NCBI RefSeq assembly: GCF_030010215.1
Contig: NZ_JASCRR010000006.1
Coordinates: forward strand, 211,229 to 275,228
Direction: 5' to 3'
Length of the DNA stretch: 64,000 bases
DNA from: Tianweitania sp. UT-5YL-CI-8
GTDB lineage: Bacteria; Pseudomonadota; Alphaproteobacteria; Rhizobiales; Rhizobiaceae
The notes under the pieces are model-generated. The model did not search any database, was not told the origin of the DNA, and saw only the letters and a list, made by a program, of their open reading frames with translations. Below are positions 1 through 10,242 of this stretch, piece after piece (the stretch's first letter is position 1; every line of letters starts with the position of its first letter). The position numbers were made by a program, and so were the translations under genes.

Positions 1-653
1 GGGTGCGGGATCAGATATTCCGAAATTTCGGCGGGCACGCCATAGACCAAATTGACCACGCCCTCCGGCACGCCGGCATCGACGAAGGCGCGGATGAGTT
101 CGGCGGGCGATGCCGGGGTTTCTTCCGGCGCCTTGACGATGATCGAGCAACCCGCGGCAAGTGCGGCAGAGACCTTGCGCACCACCTGGTTGATCGGGAA
201 GTTCCACGGGGTGAAGGCCGCGACCGGCCCGACCGGCTCCTTGATGACCAGTTGGAAGACATCGGCGCGGCGGGCCGGGACCACGCGGCCATAGGCGCGG
301 CGGGCCTCTTCGGCGAACCAGTCGATGGTGTCGGCACCGCCAATGACCTCGCCCTTGGCTTCGGCCAGCGGCTTGCCCTGTTCGAGCGTCATCAGGCGGC
401 CGATCTCGTCGGCACGGCTGCGCAACAGGTCGGCAGCCTTGCGCATGATCTTGCTGCGGTCATAGGCCGACATCGCCTTCCAGGTCTGGAAACCCTTCCA
501 GACCGCTTCCAGCGCCTCGTCGAGGTCGGCTGTCCCGGCATGCGCGACGGTGCCGATCACCTCTTCGGTCGCAGGATTGACGACGTCGATGGTGCGGCCG
601 GACTGGGCGGGGCGCCATTTGCCGTCGATGAGAAGCAATGTGTCTTTGTACAT
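1..653 (-). CDS. NAD(P)-dependent aldehyde dehydrogenase, partial (C-terminus beyond left edge)
   Basis: The reverse strand carries the first 217 residues of an aldehyde dehydrogenase; the catalytic Glu/Cys half lies outside the window. The start codon is at 653-651. Visible family marks are EQGKP (residues 91-95), the PWNFP motif of the NAD-binding domain (149-153) and KAPEETP (174-180). The EQGKPLAEA block resembles succinate-semialdehyde and alpha-ketoglutaric-semialdehyde dehydrogenases. It lies beside an aldose epimerase, an SDR and the ggu sugar operon, so a role as the last oxidation step of a non-phosphorylative pentose or uronate pathway is a reasonable inference. Substrate cannot be read from the sequence. 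It diverges from the aldose epimerase gene across about 250 bases. Confidence 0.88.
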   Translation of the reverse strand, partial: MYKDTLLLIDGKWRPAQSGRTIDVVNPATEEVIGTVAHAGTADLDEALEAVWKGFQTWKAMSAYDRSKIMRKAADLLRSRADEIGRLMTLEQGKPLAEAKGEVIGGADTIDWFAEEARRAYGRVVPARRADVFQLVIKEPVGPVAAFTPWNFPINQVVRKVSAALAAGCSIIVKAPEETPASPAELIRAFVDAGVPEGVVNLVYGVPAEISEYLIPH

Positions 654-903
654 GGAAAATTCTTTCGTGATGGAACGGACGATTGCGGATGTATGGGAGG
701 CCCGGCAGGCGCCGGAGCCGGGGGACGTTCTATGCCAAGTTAGGCACGATGACACGCATTTCCAACAGAAGGGCGATAAAAGCATCGGTCCAGAGACAGG
801 CTTGACGCTGGAGCAGCATGCATCTGTACGCGTGACAAAATGATGAGGATTTCCGCGCCGCGCGCTACACTGGTCCCACGAATCGCAGATGGGGGAATGC
901 GGG

Positions 904-1917
904 ATGAGGCGGGTATCCCAGACGTTGAGGGACGGCACGACCGTCGAGACGATCACGGTCGGCAAGGAGGATGGACTGCAGACGAAAATCCTGACGCTGG
1001 GCGCGACTTTGTCCGATCTCGTGGTGCCTGTTGGCGGCGGCAAAAGGCGCTCGGTGATTTTGGGCTTCGACGAGCCGCAAGGGCATCGCGACACGCCGGG
1101 ATTTCTGGGGGTGGTCGCGGGCCGTTGCGCCAATCGCACTGCCGGCGGCCGTTTTGAGCTGGATGGGCAGACACATCAACTCGACCTCAACGAAAAGAGC
1201 CGCACGCACCTGCATGGCGGATCGGACGGGTTCTGGAACCGCATCTGGACCGTGCTTGAGGCAGACGAAGACTTCGTGCTTTTGGCGCTGACATCTCCAG
1301 ATGGCGATCAGGGCTATCCCGGCGCGGTGCAGGTGACCTGCCGCTATACTGCGAGCGCAACGCGGCTGACCATCGCGCTTGAGGCGCGCACCGACCGTCC
1401 GACGCTGGTGAACCTCGCCACCCACGCCTATTTCAACCTCGACGGCGAAGGCGACATTCTCGGCCACCGGCTGACAATTCCGGCGGAAAGCTACACGCCG
1501 ATAGACGACGCACTCATCCCTACCGGCGAGATCGCCACCGTGGAAGATACGCGCTTCGACTTCCGCAAGCCGCGCAGCATCGGCCAGGGCGATGCAGGCC
1601 ATCATGAAGGCTACGACCACAATTTCGTGCTCGCCATGCAGCCAGCCGAGCGTCCCCATCGCGTGGCCCGGCTCGAAGGCGCCAAGGGCGACACATCAAT
1701 GGAAATCTGGTCGACCGAGCCAGGGCTGCAATTTTATGACGGGGCGGGATTACCCCTACCCCATCCGCTGCGCGGCGGCCGCGAAAGCGTCCGCTTCGGT
1801 GGCCTGTGCCTGGAGCCGCAGCGCTTCCCCGACGCCATCAACCACGCCGACTTCGCCGGCGCGGTGTTGCGGCCCAGCGAAATCTACAGCCAGGTGACGG
1901 AGTATCGCTTCGGCTGA
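904..1917 (+). CDS. galM: aldose 1-epimerase (mutarotase)
   Basis: The 337-residue product belongs to the galactose mutarotase superfamily, which interconverts alpha and beta anomers of free sugars in the cytoplasm. Typical landmarks are GRCANR near residue 75, the HLHGG motif near 100 and [10 protein letters not shown] near 175, where conserved His residues sit in the active site. ATG 904 is chosen over the in-frame ATG 889 because a purine-rich GGGGGAA stretch lies just upstream of it. It converges on the SDR gene of the ggu cluster. It would supply the correct anomer to the neighbouring 1-dehydrogenase; this is inferred from context. Confidence 0.9.
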   Translation: MRRVSQTLRDGTTVETITVGKEDGLQTKILTLGATLSDLVVPVGGGKRRSVILGFDEPQGHRDTPGFLGVVAGRCANRTAGGRFELDGQTHQLDLNEKSRTHLHGGSDGFWNRIWTVLEADEDFVLLALTSPDGDQGYPGAVQVTCRYTASATRLTIALEARTDRPTLVNLATHAYFNLDGEGDILGHRLTIPAESYTPIDDALIPTGEIATVEDTRFDFRKPRSIGQGDAGHHEGYDHNFVLAMQPAERPHRVARLEGAKGDTSMEIWSTEPGLQFYDGAGLPLPHPLRGGRESVRFGGLCLEPQRFPDAINHADFAGAVLRPSEIYSQVTEYRFG

Positions 1918-1923
1918 TTTCAG

Positions 1924-2697
1924 TTATACCCAGCCGCCGTCGACGATGAAATTCTGCGCCGAGCACATGCGCGAGTCGTCGGAAGCCAGAAACAGCGCCA
2001 TGCGGGCGATATCGTCGGGAAAGACGCGGCCGGCGAGACACTGGCTGCGGTCGATAAGCTCGTTGGCGGCATCGTCGACCCACAGGTCGAGCTGGCGCTT
2101 GGTCATCACCCATCCCGGCACCAGCGTGTTGACGCGGATGCCATGCTTGCCGAGGTCGCGCGCAAAGGACCGCGTCAGCCCCTGCACCGCCGATTTCGAC
2201 GCGGCATAGGCGGGATAGCCGCCGGTCGCCATCATCCAGCCCACCGAGCCGAAATTGACGATGGCGCCATGGCCCGCCTCGATCATGCCGGGCGCGACCG
2301 CCTGGATGGCGAAGAACGAATGGCGCAGGTTCACCGCGACACGGGCGTCGAAATATTCTGGCGTGACGTCGCGCCAGTCATGGCGGGTGTCGTTGGCGGC
2401 ATTGTTGAGCAACGCCAGTGTCGAGCCGTGCTCGGCCTCGATCTCGGCGATTGCCGTGCGGTAGGCGGCAATGTCGGTGACGTCGCAACGCCGGAAGGCA
2501 GCGCTATGCCCCTGCTCCTTCAACTCGTCGGCAAGCGCAGCGCCTTCGGCCTCCACGAGATCGACAAAGCCGACCTTGGCGCCCTGATCCGCGAAGGCGC
2601 GCACCAGCGCCTCGCCGATGCCGGTGGCGCCGCCGGAAATCAGCACCGGCCTGCCGGACAGGCTCGGGTAACGGGCAAGGTTTGTGTCAGTCATCAT
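1924..2697 (-). CDS. SDR-family sugar dehydrogenase (NAD(P)-dependent oxidoreductase)
   Basis: A 257-residue classical short-chain dehydrogenase. The N-terminal Rossmann motif is GGATGIG, the NNAA motif lies near residue 97, and the catalytic Tyr-Lys pair is in YAASK. It starts at one of two adjacent Met codons (2697 or 2694), 8 bases after the stop of gguC, so it is very likely the last gene of the chvE-gguABC operon. By position it may be an L-arabinose/D-galactose-type 1-dehydrogenase producing a sugar lactone. The family also contains many other sugar and polyol dehydrogenases, so the substrate is inferred. Confidence 0.85.
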   Translation of the reverse strand: MMTDTNLARYPSLSGRPVLISGGATGIGEALVRAFADQGAKVGFVDLVEAEGAALADELKEQGHSAAFRRCDVTDIAAYRTAIAEIEAEHGSTLALLNNAANDTRHDWRDVTPEYFDARVAVNLRHSFFAIQAVAPGMIEAGHGAIVNFGSVGWMMATGGYPAYAASKSAVQGLTRSFARDLGKHGIRVNTLVPGWVMTKRQLDLWVDDAANELIDRSQCLAGRVFPDDIARMALFLASDDSRMCSAQNFIVDGGWV

Positions 2698-2705
2698 TGT
2701 TTTCC

Positions 2706-3701
2706 TTACAGCGAACGCACGGCGACGACGCCCGCATCGCGGGCGACAGCCAGCGGATTGCGCAAAGGCAGCCCGAAATCCGCCGCTTCGATCTCGAACA
2801 CATCGCCCTCCTCGACCTTCACCCCATCGGCGAAGGAGAGCGTTGCGGTGCCGAACATATGAACGTGCACGTCGCCGGGCTGGCGGAAGACATCGTATTT
2901 GAAGTGGTGATGCTCGAGATTGCCGATGGTGTGGGACATGTTGGTTTCGCCCGACAGGAACGGCTTTTCCCACAAGGTCTCGCCGCCACGCAGAATGCGC
3001 GAGGCGCCGCGAATGTCCTCTGGCAGGTCGCCGACCAGGATTTCCGGGCCGATGGACGCGTTGCGCAGCTTGGAATGGGCGAGATAGAGATAGTTGATGC
3101 GCTCGGTCACATGGTCGGAGAACTCGTTGGACAGAGCAAAGCCGATGCGGAACGGCGTGCCGTCGTCGCCGATGAGATAGATGCCGGCAATCTCGGGCTC
3201 CTCGCCGCCGTCGAGCGCGAAGCCGGGCGAAGACAGCGCCTTGCCAGGCTCGACCATCATCGTGCCATTGCCCTTGTAGAACCATTCCGGCTGCACGCCG
3301 GCCGCGCCGTTGGACGGCTTACCGCCTTCCAGGCCCATGCGGAACATCTTCATGGAATCGGTCAGTTGCTCTTCGCCCGTAACATCGAGCTTCTTGTGCA
3401 TGGCGTCGCGCGTCGACGCGGAGCCGAGATGCGTCAGACCCGTGCCGGTGAGATGAAGATGCGCGGGATCGGGGTGGCGGATCGGCGCCAGCATCCTGCC
3501 CTCGGCATAGGCGGCGGCAAGATCAACGCTTTCGCCCAGGCCGAGCTTCTGGATGATCTCCTTGAGCCCGATGCCGCCGCGGATCGCTTCCAGCGCCAGC
3601 GCATAGACCGATTTCGCGTCGTTGATGAAATGCGCGTCCGCACCGTCGCGAACCGCGACGCGGACTTTTCCATCCTGGGTCATGATCTGTGAGATCAGCA
3701 T
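2706..3701 (-). CDS. gguC: GguC / AraD1-family protein (FAH-like fold)
   Basis: A 331-residue protein with the GguC/AraD1 pattern, a FAH-like fold family that includes 2-keto-3-deoxy acid sugar dehydratases. It contains a conserved GSASTRDAMHKK-like block near residue 130 and an acidic metal-binding area around SNEFSDHV near 205. In Agrobacterium gguC follows gguA and gguB behind chvE, and the same order is seen here, about 160 bases downstream of gguB. The biochemical role is not settled for GguC. Dehydration of a keto-deoxy sugar acid on the way to alpha-ketoglutarate semialdehyde fits its neighbours but is inferred. Confidence 0.88.
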   Translation of the reverse strand: MLISQIMTQDGKVRVAVRDGADAHFINDAKSVYALALEAIRGGIGLKEIIQKLGLGESVDLAAAYAEGRMLAPIRHPDPAHLHLTGTGLTHLGSASTRDAMHKKLDVTGEEQLTDSMKMFRMGLEGGKPSNGAAGVQPEWFYKGNGTMMVEPGKALSSPGFALDGGEEPEIAGIYLIGDDGTPFRIGFALSNEFSDHVTERINYLYLAHSKLRNASIGPEILVGDLPEDIRGASRILRGGETLWEKPFLSGETNMSHTIGNLEHHHFKYDVFRQPGDVHVHMFGTATLSFADGVKVEEGDVFEIEAADFGLPLRNPLAVARDAGVVAVRSL

Positions 3702-3862
3702 CGTCTTTCCTTTCTTTCCTCCGCCTGTGCGCGGGCATGCATTCTTCTCGCCGGAGGCTATCGGGCATCCGGATCGGGTGTTTTCATCCTGTCAGGGCAG
3801 CGTCCGGGCGTCTGGCGCGACGGACCCTGTCTTCGGCCGCGGTGAGATCGCCGCCTGTCCGC

Positions 3863-5119
3863 TTATGCTTTCTTCTTGTTGTAGAGATCGAAGGCGACAG
3901 CACCGAGCAGCACGAGGCCCTTGATGACCTGCTGCCAGTCGATATTGATACCCATGATGCCCATGCCGTTGTTCATCACGCCCATGATGAAGGCGCCGAT
4001 GACGGCGCCCATGACCTGGCCCACGCCGCCCAGCGCCGATGCGCCGCCGACGAAGACGGCGGCGATGACGTCCAGTTCCAGGCCGGCGCCAGCCTTCGGC
4101 GTCGCCATGTTCAGGCGGGCGGAATAGATCAGGCCGGCAAGGGCCGCCAGCATGCCCATGATGACGAAGATCATGAAGGTCAGCCGCTCGGTGTGGATGC
4201 CCGACAGCTTCGACGCCTTCTCATTGCCGCCCATGGCGTAGATGCGGCGGCCGAAAGTCATGCGCTTGGTGACGAAGACGAACACGCCGATGAGCAGGCC
4301 CATGACGACCAACACGTTGGGCAGGCCGCGGAAGGATGCGAATTTATACATCAAAAACAGGATGATGCCGGCAATCACAAAGTTCTTGAGCACGAAGAAC
4401 ACGAAGGGCTCGGCGTTGTAGCCGTGGCTCTCGCGGCTTTTTCTGCTGGCGAGCGCGAAATAGAGCATCACCGCAACGATCAGGACGCCGATCAGCATCG
4501 TCGTCGAATGCAGCACGATGCCGGTTCCCGGCATGGGGTTGCCAGCCGCATTCAGCGTCGGTGCAGCGATGGTCCAGCGGCCGATCACGTCGGGGATGAA
4601 GCCCGCGCTCAGAAGCTGGAACAGCGGCGGAAACGGGCCGACCGAACGGCCGCTCAGCACGTTGAGCAGCAGCCCCTTGAACACCAGCATGCCGGCCAGC
4701 GTCACGATGAAGGACGGTATCTTCATGAAGGCGATGAAATAGCCCTGCACGCCGCCAATGGCCCCGCCCAGCGCGATACACAGCAGGCCAGCCAGAAGCG
4801 GGTTGACGCCGTAATCGACCATCAGGATCGCCGCCACAGCGCCGACGAAGCCCGCCACCGCGCCCACCGACAGATCGATATGGCCGGCGACGATGACCAG
4901 CAGCATGCCCAGCGCCATGACGATGATGTAGGAGTTCTGCAGCACCACGTTGGTGAGGTTGACCGGCAGGAACAGGATGCCGTTGGTCATGTAGCCGAAG
5001 AACAGCATGATGACGACAAGCGCGAGAACGAGGCCATATTCGCGCAGGTTCTCCTTGATGGCGTCCTGCATGGAAGCCTTGCCCGGATTGACGGTGGACG
5101 GTGCGGTTTCCGTGCTCAT
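3863..5119 (-). CDS. gguB: GguB sugar ABC transporter permease
   Basis: A 418-residue inner-membrane permease of the ribose/xylose type (BPD_transp_2). About ten hydrophobic segments can be seen from residue 30 onward, and the EAA-like loop region [12 protein letters not shown] near residue 290 contacts the ATPase. Its start overlaps the end of gguA by 4 bases (ATGA), a sign of translational coupling. With GguA and ChvE it makes a complete importer for galactose, glucose, arabinose and similar pyranoses in Agrobacterium; the same substrate range is expected here by homology. Confidence 0.93.
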   Translation of the reverse strand: MSTETAPSTVNPGKASMQDAIKENLREYGLVLALVVIMLFFGYMTNGILFLPVNLTNVVLQNSYIIVMALGMLLVIVAGHIDLSVGAVAGFVGAVAAILMVDYGVNPLLAGLLCIALGGAIGGVQGYFIAFMKIPSFIVTLAGMLVFKGLLLNVLSGRSVGPFPPLFQLLSAGFIPDVIGRWTIAAPTLNAAGNPMPGTGIVLHSTTMLIGVLIVAVMLYFALASRKSRESHGYNAEPFVFFVLKNFVIAGIILFLMYKFASFRGLPNVLVVMGLLIGVFVFVTKRMTFGRRIYAMGGNEKASKLSGIHTERLTFMIFVIMGMLAALAGLIYSARLNMATPKAGAGLELDVIAAVFVGGASALGGVGQVMGAVIGAFIMGVMNNGMGIMGINIDWQQVIKGLVLLGAVAFDLYNKKKA

Positions 5120-6651
5120 TGGACTGCCCTTTCTTCCCCACGGACAATGGCCCGCATGATCTTCTCCTGGCTGGCTTCCTCGCGGCCGAGTTCGCCGACG
5201 ATGCGGCCCTCGTTCAGCACGTAGATGCGGTCGCAGATGCCGAGCAGTTCCGGCATCTCCGACGAGATGACCAGCACGCCCTTGCCTTCGTCGGCCAGTT
5301 GGTTGATGATTCCGTAGATTTCATATTTGGCGCCCACATCGATGCCGCGCGTCGGCTCGTCCAGGATCAGCACGTCGGGCTTTGAGAACAGCCATTTCGA
5401 CAGCACGACCTTCTGCTGGTTGCCGCCTGAAAGATTGCCGGTGATCTGGTAGACGCTGGAGGAGCGGATATTGGTCTTGCGCCTATAGTCGTTGGCGACC
5501 TTGACTTCGGCCATGTCGTCGATGACGCCGGATCTGGACACGCCCTGCAGATGCGCCAGCGTCACATTATGCTTGATGTGGTCGATCAGGTTCAGCCCAT
5601 AGGTCTTGCGGTCCTCGGTGGCATAGGCGAGGCCGGCTTCGATGGCGCGGCCGACGGTCGACGTATCGGCCGGCTTGCCATGCAGATAGACCTCGCCGCT
5701 GATTCCGGTGCCATAACTGTGGCCGAACACGCTCATGGCGAATTCGGTGCGGCCCGCGCCCATCAGCCCGGCGATGCCGACCACCTCGCCTTTTCGGACA
5801 TTGAGGTTGATGCCCTTGATGATCTGCCGTTCGGGATGGATCGGGTGATGCACCACCCAGTTCTTCACCTCGAAGATGGTCTCGCCGATCTTCGGGGTCC
5901 GGGACGGGAAGCGGTCTTCCAGCGAGCGGCCGACCATCGAGGTTATGATGCGATCCTCGGTGATGGCGTCCTTGTCCATCGTCTCGATGGTGCGTCCGTC
6001 GCGGATCACGGTGACACGGTCGGCGACCTTCTTCACTTCATTGAGCTTGTGCGAAATCAGGATGCAGGACATGCCCTGCGCCTTGAACTCGAGCAGCAGG
6101 TTGAGCAGCGCCTCGCTGTCCTTTTCCGACAGGCTGGCGGTCGGCTCGTCGAGGATCAGCAGCTTCACGTCCTTGGCGAGCGCCTTGGCGATCTCGACCA
6201 GTTGCTGCTTGCCGGTGCCGATATTGGTGACGAGCGTGTCGGGGTCTTCACGCAGACCCACCTTGCGCAACAGCGCCGCGGCCTTGGTGCGCACGAGATT
6301 CCAGTCGATGACGCCGAAGCGCGCCTGCTCGTTGCCGAGGAAGATGTTTTCCGCGATCGACAGAAGCGGCACCAGCGCCAGTTCCTGATGGATGATGACG
6401 ATGCCGACGCGCTCGCTGTCGTGGATGCCCGAAAAGCGGTTTTCCTGGCCGAAATAGCGGATTTCGCCGGAATAATCTCCAAACGGATAGACGCCGGAGA
6501 GCACTTTCATCAACGTCGACTTGCCGGCACCATTCTCGCCGACGACGGCGAGTATTTCGCCTGCACGTACATCGAGATTGACGTCCTGCAGGGCTTTGAC
6601 GCCGGGAAACGTCTTGGTGATGCCGCGCATCTCCAGAATGGTGTCGTTCAT
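5116..6651 (-). CDS. gguA: GguA sugar ABC transporter ATPase (two ABC domains)
   Basis: A 511-residue ATPase with two fused nucleotide-binding domains, as usual for monosaccharide importers. Domain 1 has a Walker [10 protein letters not shown] at residues 38-46, a Walker [13 protein letters not shown] near 165 and a degenerate signature (NIGTGKQQ). Domain 2 has a degenerate Walker A (GLMGAGRTE near 295), a canonical signature LSGGNQQKV and Walker [13 protein letters not shown]. Family members usually show this asymmetry. It is separated from chvE by 164 bases that hold a RIME-like repeat and overlaps gguB by 4 bases. Confidence 0.94.
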   Translation of the reverse strand: MNDTILEMRGITKTFPGVKALQDVNLDVRAGEILAVVGENGAGKSTLMKVLSGVYPFGDYSGEIRYFGQENRFSGIHDSERVGIVIIHQELALVPLLSIAENIFLGNEQARFGVIDWNLVRTKAAALLRKVGLREDPDTLVTNIGTGKQQLVEIAKALAKDVKLLILDEPTASLSEKDSEALLNLLLEFKAQGMSCILISHKLNEVKKVADRVTVIRDGRTIETMDKDAITEDRIITSMVGRSLEDRFPSRTPKIGETIFEVKNWVVHHPIHPERQIIKGINLNVRKGEVVGIAGLMGAGRTEFAMSVFGHSYGTGISGEVYLHGKPADTSTVGRAIEAGLAYATEDRKTYGLNLIDHIKHNVTLAHLQGVSRSGVIDDMAEVKVANDYRRKTNIRSSSVYQITGNLSGGNQQKVVLSKWLFSKPDVLILDEPTRGIDVGAKYEIYGIINQLADEGKGVLVISSEMPELLGICDRIYVLNEGRIVGELGREEASQEKIMRAIVRGEERAVQ

Positions 6652-6685
6652 GACGGCGATCTCGATTTCAAAGTCGCTCGGAGCC

Positions 6686-6801
6686 CGCCCCTCATCCGCC
6701 TGCCGGCACCTTCTCCCCGTAAAACGGGGAGAAGGATGAAGCTGCGGCGCTGACGCCCCCTCTCCCCGTTCTCACGGGGAGAGGGTAAGGGTGAGGGGCG
6801 C
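6686..6801. repeat. RIME-like palindromic intergenic repeat
   Basis: Outer inverted arms (6686-6694 and 6792-6800) enclose two perfect hairpins: a 12-base arm pair at 6709-6720/6724-6735 built on CTTCTCCCCGT, and another at 6758-6769/6774-6785 built on CCTCTCCCCGT. This layout and the CTCCCCGT core match the mosaic repeats (RIME family) scattered between genes in rhizobia. In the chvE-gguA mRNA it would fold into a stable structure that could protect the upstream chvE message and raise binding-protein yield relative to the ATPase, an effect known for REP hairpins elsewhere. Confidence 0.8.
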
Positions 6802-6815
6802 GTTTACATCGCCGC

Positions 6816-7883
6816 TTACTTCAGGTCTTCGGCCTTGATGTAGCCGGACTCGACGACGACCTTCTCATAGTTGCTCTTGTCGACCGAAACCGGCTCGAGC
6901 AGGTAGGACGGAACGACCTTCACGCCATTGTTGTAGGTCTTTTCGTCGTTGATCTCGGGCTTGCCGCCCGACAGAGCGGTGTCGACGAGGGCTGCGGTGA
7001 CCTTGGCCAGTTCGCGCGTGTCCTTGAACACGGTCGAATACTGTTCCCCGGCAATGATCGCCTTGACCGAAGGCACTTCGGCGTCCTGGCCGGAGATGAT
7101 CGGCCACGGCTGATCGCCCGAGCCATAACCCACACCGCGCAACGACGAGATGATGCCGCGCGAAAGGCCGTCATACGGTGCCAGAACCGCATCGACGCGG
7201 CTGCCGTCGGAGTAGTTTGCCGACAGGATGTTGTCCATGCGGGCCTGAGCGACGGCTGCGTCCCAACGCAGCGTGCCGACCTTTTCCATGCCCATCTGGC
7301 CCGACTTGACGACGAGAACCTTCTTGTCGATCAGCGGCTGCAGGATGCTCATGGCGCCGTCATAGAAGAAGAAGGCGTTGTTGTCGTCGGGCGAACCGCC
7401 GAACAGCTCGATGTTGAACGGACCCTGCTTTTCCGGATAGCCGAGACCCTTCAGGATCGATTCGGCCTGCAGCACGCCGACCTTGAAGTTGTCGAACGTC
7501 GTGTAGTAGTCGACATTCGGGCTTTCGCGGATCAGGCGGTCATAGGCGACCACGATGGCGCCGGCATCATGCGCCTGCTGCAGAACCTGCGACAAGGTCG
7601 TGCCGTCGATCGAGGCGACGACCAGGGCCTTCGAGCCCTTGGTGACCATGTTCTCCATCTGGGCGAGCTGGTTGGGAATGTCGTCTTCCGCATATTGCAG
7701 ATCGACGGTGTAGCCTTTCGCCTCGAGCGCGGCTTTGAGCTCGTTGCCGTCGCTGATCCAGCGCAGCGACGACTTGGTGGGCATCGCGATGCCGACGGTG
7801 CCCTTGTCCTGTGCCGATGCCGAATAGGTCATGGCGGCAAGGCCGATCGACAGCGCGGCTACGAATGTCTTGATGATCCTCAC
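6816..7883 (-). CDS. chvE: ChvE-like periplasmic multiple-sugar-binding protein
   Basis: The 355-residue product is a periplasmic binding protein of the galactose/xylose class. It has a clear signal peptide (hydrophobic core about residues 7-20, cleavage after SASA) and family blocks such as MPTKSSLRW near 34 and GSPDDNNA near 170. The start is GTG 7883, placed by GGGAGAG just upstream; no ATG fits. ChvE feeds GguAB and, in Agrobacterium, also presents sugars to the VirA sensor. No vir gene is visible here, so only the uptake (and possibly chemotaxis) role is supported. Confidence 0.93.
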   Translation of the reverse strand: MRIIKTFVAALSIGLAAMTYSASAQDKGTVGIAMPTKSSLRWISDGNELKAALEAKGYTVDLQYAEDDIPNQLAQMENMVTKGSKALVVASIDGTTLSQVLQQAHDAGAIVVAYDRLIRESPNVDYYTTFDNFKVGVLQAESILKGLGYPEKQGPFNIELFGGSPDDNNAFFFYDGAMSILQPLIDKKVLVVKSGQMGMEKVGTLRWDAAVAQARMDNILSANYSDGSRVDAVLAPYDGLSRGIISSLRGVGYGSGDQPWPIISGQDAEVPSVKAIIAGEQYSTVFKDTRELAKVTAALVDTALSGGKPEINDEKTYNNGVKVVPSYLLEPVSVDKSNYEKVVVESGYIKAEDLK

Positions 7884-8144
7884 GTTTTCTCTCCCTTTAG
7901 GCGTGCGAAAACGCGCACGCGAACTCCGCCCGAGGCAGGCGATTCCGAAAATTCGTTGCGTGTATTGACCTCCCAATACATCGCGCCCGCACCGGCCCCT
8001 GCTCAGGCCAGAGCCCAAACCGACCGGTTGTCACGACACGCCGAAAATCGGAGAGGTTGGCATAACTGTCAAATGCAAAGATGCACTGCAACCATATCCA
8101 TTTTGGTATAGATTTGGGATAATTGCACGCAAGAGGGATACGAA
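7884..8144. promoter_or_regulatory. divergent chvE / gbpR control region
   Basis: A 261-base spacer separates chvE (reverse) and the LysR gene (forward). The part near the LysR start is AT-rich (about 8085-8130) and holds an imperfect dyad of the form ACCATAT-N6-GGTATAG, in the place expected for a LysR T-N11-A box. Divergent layouts of this kind are typical of LysR regulators acting on the neighbouring operon. No exact binding site can be fixed by eye. Confidence 0.5.
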
Positions 8145-9122
8145 ATGGCTGGCACCAAGGATCGCGAGGCCAGCGACGCGCCGGTTGAGGAGAGCGAGAC
8201 CCTGCTGCGCAGCGGCCTCAAGCTCAGGCACCTGCACATGATGGTCGCGCTGGACGAGCATGGCCAGTTGAGCGCAGCTGCCCAGGTTCTCAACATTTCC
8301 CAGCCGGCGGCATCTCGCATGCTGTCGGAGGTCGAGGCGATCTTGGGGGTTAAGGTCTGCGAGCGGCTGCCGCGCGGCATCGCGCTCACGCCCTACGGTG
8401 CCACGCTGGCGCGGCGCGGCAGGACGATCCTTTTGGAAATGCAGCAGGTCGAGCGTGAGATCGGCGAACTCAAACAGGGCAAGGGCGGCTCGGTGTTCAT
8501 CGGCGCCGTCACCGCCCCGGCCATCGAGATCGTGGTGCCGGCAATCCGCAAGATCAGGCAGCGCTATCCGCGCATCGAGATCAATCTTCAGGTGGAAACC
8601 AGTTCGGTGCTGGCGCGCGAACTGATTTCGGCGCGACACGACTTCATCATCGCTCGCGTGCCCGACGATCTCGATCCGCGCCTGTTCGAAAGCCGCATCA
8701 TCGGTGTGGAAAAGGCCTGCCTCATCGTCCGGCGCGGACATCCGCTGGCAGACGGACGCACCGTCGAGATCGAAAGGCTGGGCGATTACGACTGGGTCTT
8801 CCAGCCCGGCGGCTCGCTGCTGCGCCAGACCATGCAGGGCATTTTCATGAGCCGCAACGCACGCCTGCCCGACCGCGTGCTCAACACCAGCTCGCTGCTT
8901 TTGACGCTGGTCATGGTGGCGCAATCGGATGCGATAGCGCCCGTGGCCTTCGACGTGGCGAATTTCGTCAACAGCAAGAGCGGCCTGGCGGGCGGGATCG
9001 AAATCCTGCCCACCGCCTTCGAGATCAACGTCCAGCCCTACAGCCTGATCATGATGCGCAACCGAACCCTGTCGCCGGCGGGCCAGCTGCTGCACGACCA
9101 CATCCTGCGAGAGATTTTTTAG
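8145..9122 (+). CDS. gbpR: LysR-family regulator, GbpR-like
   Basis: A 325-residue LysR-type regulator: winged helix-turn-helix around residues 30-88 (SAAAQVLNISQPAASRML recognition region) and a periplasmic-binding-protein-like effector domain from about 110 to the end. It starts at ATG 8145 behind AAGAGGG. Its divergent position next to chvE matches Agrobacterium gbpR, the galactose-responsive regulator of chvE. It most likely controls chvE-gguABC in response to a sugar or pathway intermediate; the inducer cannot be read from sequence. Confidence 0.82.
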   Translation: MAGTKDREASDAPVEESETLLRSGLKLRHLHMMVALDEHGQLSAAAQVLNISQPAASRMLSEVEAILGVKVCERLPRGIALTPYGATLARRGRTILLEMQQVEREIGELKQGKGGSVFIGAVTAPAIEIVVPAIRKIRQRYPRIEINLQVETSSVLARELISARHDFIIARVPDDLDPRLFESRIIGVEKACLIVRRGHPLADGRTVEIERLGDYDWVFQPGGSLLRQTMQGIFMSRNARLPDRVLNTSSLLLTLVMVAQSDAIAPVAFDVANFVNSKSGLAGGIEILPTAFEINVQPYSLIMMRNRTLSPAGQLLHDHILREIF

Positions 9123-9132
9123 AGCGTCCTGC

Positions 9133-9831
9133 TTAGGCCGGCGAGCCTGACAAGACGATCCGGCTGTCATAGTCGGAGACGAGCAGATGCAGCGGTGCCT
9201 CGTCTTCCTCGATGCTGGAGAAGCGGCCGATCGGCTCGTTGAATACGTTGTCGGTGAGGTCGTCATTGACGGTGGAGACCTCGCCGATCAACACGTCCTT
9301 GCCCTCGCCCCAGAAAGCATGCCAAACGCCCGGCAAGAGCGTGACGCTCTCGCCCGGATCGAGGCTCAGCAGCCCGCCCGCTTTGAGCTTGCGAACCACG
9401 CCGTCGGTGGGCACCTCGACCTCGGCCTCGGGGTCAACGCTGCCGTCGGGCGCCGACATGAACAGCTCCAGCACCAGCTTACCCCCGCCGCGGTTGATGA
9501 TGTCCTCCGCCTTCACATTGTGGCGATGCATCGGCGACATCTGGTCCTTGCGCGAGATCATGATCTTTTCGGCGTAGAGCATGCCGGTGCCCCGCATCAG
9601 ATCCTCGGCGCGGCCGTTGCGGACGGTGAACAGGAACAGGCCGAGTTCGTCGAACTTACCGCGTCCGTAATCGGTGATGTCCCAGCCCAGCCGCGCGCCG
9701 ACAATGCCTTCCGGGCGGCGGGCGATTAACTCCTCCGGCGTCCAGTAGGCGAAGGGCGGCATGATATAGCCGAAGGAGCGAATGAAGGCGTCGCTCTCGC
9801 GCAGAATCTCGTTGACCTTCGACCGTTTCAT
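9133..9831 (-). CDS. D-lyxose ketol-isomerase-like cupin
   Basis: The 232-residue product resembles D-lyxose isomerases, metal-dependent cupins converting D-lyxose/D-mannose to the ketose. The metal-binding signature MSPMHRHNVKAED sits near residue 100, and a second cupin His lies in LLPGVWHAFWGEG near 170. The start at 9831 follows GGGAGAG; longer in-frame starts at 9867 and 9888 lack such a site. It converges on gbpR with 10 bases between stop codons, adding an isomerisation route to the sugar locus. Confidence 0.8.
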   Translation of the reverse strand: MKRSKVNEILRESDAFIRSFGYIMPPFAYWTPEELIARRPEGIVGARLGWDITDYGRGKFDELGLFLFTVRNGRAEDLMRGTGMLYAEKIMISRKDQMSPMHRHNVKAEDIINRGGGKLVLELFMSAPDGSVDPEAEVEVPTDGVVRKLKAGGLLSLDPGESVTLLPGVWHAFWGEGKDVLIGEVSTVNDDLTDNVFNEPIGRFSSIEEDEAPLHLLVSDYDSRIVLSGSPA

Positions 9832-10242
9832 GCGTCTCTCCCAGACTTTGATGTCAGACGCATTCATTGCCCGGCTCGCGTTCGCCATTCAAGGACCAAA
9901 TTTTACTCGCGCAAAAAATTAAGGCGGGGAGCACCGCATTTCCCGGCTGCTGAGTCTGCGGACGGACTCCGAATCCACTTTTTGTCAATTCCTGTTTGAT
10001 GTCAGATTCGCGAGAGGTTAGATTAAGGACGAATCAGCCGATCCCGGGGACGGACGGCGAGACCTTCAGAACTCTGGGACGCCGGATAGCTCCGGTTCAG
10101 GGCGCGGATGGCTTCGCGTTGGACGTTGGGATTCGTCCGATCTCGGCGTCCGTGTCGGGTTTTCGTAAAAAACAAACGCAGTGCATGCCAGCCGTGGGAT
10201 ACCCCCGCGTCGGTCGAGAATGGATTCCGTCCGCGAGCAGAG
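9832..10242. other. 411-base spacer between sugar and flagellar-regulator loci
   Basis: No convincing gene is present. The part next to the lyxose isomerase (9898-9925) is AT-rich and probably carries that gene's promoter. A short dyad GAGTC-N8-GACTC is at 9952-9969. The rest should hold the visN promoter. In-frame extension of visN to ATG 10108 is possible but unlike the expected start. Confidence 0.5.

Noticed and set aside
1924..3285. 453-codon reverse frame running from inside gguC through the SDR gene
   Set aside because: Only the part from 2697 down encodes the SDR; the upstream part is out-of-frame gguC. Not a fusion.
3689..5224. 511-codon forward frame opposite gguB, extremely rich in His, Asp and Gln
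   Set aside because: The metal-binding look comes from the complement of hydrophobic gguB codons; gguB overlaps gguA properly and is the real gene.
6686..6801. Rho-independent terminator between chvE and gguA
   Set aside because: The hairpins are not followed by a T run on the reverse strand and the two-hairpin, outer-arm form fits a RIME-like repeat better.
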